From assembly GCF_036669915.1 (NCBI RefSeq), contig NC_089320.1, positions 11,901,313 to 11,965,312 of the forward strand: a stretch of DNA of 64,000 bases, given 5' to 3'. The translations under genes were made by a program, and so were the position numbers. Position 1 is the first letter of the stretch. Each line of letters opens with the position of its first letter. The notes beneath the pieces were generated by a model. That model saw nothing but the letters and a program-made list of their open reading frames with translations. It was not told the origin of the DNA and did no database searches. Source of the stretch: Pocillopora verrucosa. Its lineage: Eukaryota; Cnidaria; Anthozoa; Scleractinia; Pocilloporidae. Below, piece after piece: positions 62,232-64,000 of the stretch.

Positions 62232-64000
62232 CCAGGGAGTAATTCTGAAGGGCCATCAGCATTCTCTGGAGTCTCTTTGGTGAGTTGTGTATTGGCTTGG
62301 TAAAAACTGCCCTTAGTGGTTCGTGGTCAGACTCGATGTGTACAACTTCGCGTCCCAGTATGTATTGATTGAACTTGTCGGTTGACCACACTATGGCGAG
62401 GAGCTCTTTCTCGATTTGAGCGTAACGCGTTTCGGTGTCGGTCAGAGCTCGCGAGGCAAAGGCAACGGGCTGACCCTTTTGCATCAGTACTGCACCTAGA
62501 CCCGTTATGCTGGCATCGCATTGGATTGTCACTTCTTCAGTAACATCATAGTATTTCAGTACCGGGGCCTTGGCCAAGTATTCTTTGACTGTGGTAAATG
62601 CTTTCTCATGCTGTGCAAGCCAACACCACTCGACGTCCTTGTCCTCAAGCCTTCGCAAAGGTTCTGTCATGTCGGACAGGAGTGGCAAGAATTTGGCCAG
62701 ATAATTGACCATCCCCAAAAACCTCTTCAGGCCTTTCACATCAGTCGGCGGTGGCATATCCAAAATAGCTTCAACTTTGGCTGGGTCTGCCTTTAGACCA
62801 TCAGGAGTCAAGAGGTGGCCCATGAAACGCACTTCGGTTTGAGATCTTTTCAGCTTGAGTTTGTTGAGCTTGAGGTTCCACTCCCGGCATTTCTTGAAGA
62901 ACGCACGTTCGTTCTTTTCAAGGCTCGAGTTGACCTCTGCGTCAGTTTCGCCAAATCCAGCGATGAGGAAGTCGTCAGCGATAACTTCAACTCCTTCTAA
63001 ATTTTCTACGAATTCATGCATGCGTCGCTGCCAAACTTCAGGCGCACTTGAGATACCAAAAGGCATGCGGGCCCATCTATAACGCCCAAAAGGCGTATTG
63101 AACGTTGTCAGGAAACTAGAAGCATCGTCTAAGAGGATTTGGTGGAAACCATCCTTGGCGTCACAAAGAGTAAATTTCTTGGCACCTGTTAAGCGGGAGG
63201 CCACTTCATCGATAGTCGGCAACTGGTAATGCTCTCGCCGAATGGCACGATTTAAATCTCTCGGGTCAATACAGATGCGTACTTTGTTTGGCTTCACTAT
63301 GGCCAACATGCTGGATACCCACTGCGTCGGTTCTGTTACTGGAATAATAACTTTACGATCAACAAGTTCGTCCAGCTTGTTTTTGATGCATGGACGCAAG
63401 GCTACTGGCACTCGCCTCGGTGCGTGGACAACTGGTTGCGCCTGTTCGTCTATGGCTATTTTGTATGTTCCCGGTAGGGCCCCTAATCCGTCGAATACGT
63501 CCTCATACTCTTCGAGCAAGGAGGCTTTGGGACACTTGACGTGTAATGCTAGGACGTCACAATTATGCAAACTCACAAAGCCAAGATTGAGGCTGGTGTT
63601 CAATGATAAAATCGGTTGATAGTCTCCGTCTAAGATGTTAAACTCCATTGACCTCCGCTGTCCACGGGACCACACAGGCAGGGTAGCTTTACCAGCAATT
63701 TTGCGGCGATCCCCTATGTACGAGACTATTTCCTTTTGGCATGGTTTGAGGCGATGAAGGAGGGTGTCCCCAGTGATTTGCTTGTATAATTGGGCCGGGA
63801 GAATGTCGCACTGCGACCCAGTATCTATTTGAAACTGGACTTCTGTCTTGGGATCTGGCCCATAAATGTGGAGTTTGACCACTGCCAATTTTTCCTGGCC
63901 TTTGCTCTTACTAGTAGTAGCACCAATGTAGTAGGGGTCGTTTCCCATGTCGACGGCTTCGTGGACCGCCGAAACTCTACTTTTCACTCCTCGGGGATTA
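62068..64000 (-). CDS. Ty3/gypsy protease, reverse transcriptase and RNase H (5' end outside window)
   Basis: The frame is open to the edge, so the true start is outside. An aspartic protease active site IDTGSQCDILP lies near residue 53 of the visible part. Reverse transcriptase follows with LCDAKDGFHQ (motif A), MPFGISSAPE (motif B) and VIADDFLIAG (motif C, IADD in place of the usual YxDD). RNase H has QCDASITGLG and IESDHEPL. After VQYKKGELMW the frame departs from the family pattern and ends at 62068, the point where the integrase frame takes over. The lesion suggests the copy is no longer autonomous. Confidence 0.88.
   Translation of the reverse strand, partial: NPRGVKSRVSAVHEAVDMGNDPYYIGATTSKSKGQEKLAVVKLHIYGPDPKTEVQFQIDTGSQCDILPAQLYKQITGDTLLHRLKPCQKEIVSYIGDRRKIAGKATLPVWSRGQRRSMEFNILDGDYQPILSLNTSLNLGFVSLHNCDVLALHVKCPKASLLEEYEDVFDGLGALPGTYKIAIDEQAQPVVHAPRRVPVALRPCIKNKLDELVDRKVIIPVTEPTQWVSSMLAIVKPNKVRICIDPRDLNRAIRREHYQLPTIDEVASRLTGAKKFTLCDAKDGFHQILLDDASSFLTTFNTPFGRYRWARMPFGISSAPEVWQRRMHEFVENLEGVEVIADDFLIAGFGETDAEVNSSLEKNERAFFKKCREWNLKLNKLKLKRSQTEVRFMGHLLTPDGLKADPAKVEAILDMPPPTDVKGLKRFLGMVNYLAKFLPLLSDMTEPLRRLEDKDVEWCWLAQHEKAFTTVKEYLAKAPVLKYYDVTEEVTIQCDASITGLGAVLMQKGQPVAFASRALTDTETRYAQIEKELLAIVWSTDKFNQYILGREVVHIESDHEPLRAVFTKPIHNSPKRLQRMLMALQNYSLDVQYKKGELMWVSESSIPSIPQHHRSLQARYKSDLYTCRDRSFRKPLDCTIQAR

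Larger units (their letters stand above)
60419..64000 (-). mobile_element. Ty3/gypsy LTR retrotransposon, 3' part
   Basis: Domain order on the - strand is protease, reverse transcriptase, RNase H, integrase, then polypurine tract and LTR, which is the Ty3/gypsy order. The pol frame is open to the window edge at 64000; gag and the 5' LTR lie outside. It is inserted into duplication fragment D, so it is younger than that duplication. Confidence 0.85.

Noticed and set aside
61121..63619. Several + strand open frames of 60-125 codons
   Set aside because: All are antisense shadows of the gypsy pol frames.

Overview
The window is animal nuclear DNA. Genes are intron-rich with GT-AG introns, the base composition is AT-rich, and there are many short MITE-like repeats. 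The gene content (an invertebrate atypical PKC, SDHB, D8C-domain secreted proteins, Penelope-like and Ty3/gypsy retroelements) fits an anthozoan cnidarian, probably a stony coral. That placement is inference. There is no CRISPR array, operon or prokaryotic feature, and I recognised no tRNA or rRNA gene.

Left part (1-34.8 kb): single-copy housekeeping and signalling genes. The C-terminal exons of an unrecognised + strand gene lie at 1.4-2.5 kb. SDHB is complete on the - strand (ten exons, 4.1-9.0 kb). A PTB-SH2 adaptor resembling SH2D5 is on the + strand (eight exons, 10.3-17.9 kb). Atypical protein kinase C is on the - strand (20 exons for the 592-residue form, 20.75-33.5 kb). The exon phases of aPKC allow three different N-termini: a short one, a long acidic one made from two upstream exons, and one that starts inside the gene and lacks the PB1 domain. 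Introns carry MITEs, two of them nested with readable TTAA or TA target duplications, fold-back repeats and a 51-bp palindrome.

Right part (35.8-60.4 kb): a segmental duplication array, all on the - strand. Units A (35.8-46.3 kb), B (47.3-53.0 kb) and C (53.0-59.3 kb), plus a fragment D (60.1-60.4 kb), are copies of one locus. The ancestral locus has a signal-peptide exon, a coiled-coil exon, a two-exon D8C cassette and a single large exon for a pectate-lyase-like beta-helix. Both cassettes accept the coiled-coil exon in the same phase, so one 5' end could make two different secreted proteins. Unit A is complete, although its D8C end is shortened by a stop. Unit B is a pseudogene carrying an inserted THAP-domain exon. 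Unit C has lost the D8C cassette and its beta-helix exon is broken by one base in a homopolymer.

Right edge (59.3-64 kb): a decayed Penelope-like element, then a Ty3/gypsy retrotransposon on the - strand. Its 3' LTR, polypurine tract and pol (protease, RT, RNase H, integrase) are inside the window; the 5' part runs off the edge.
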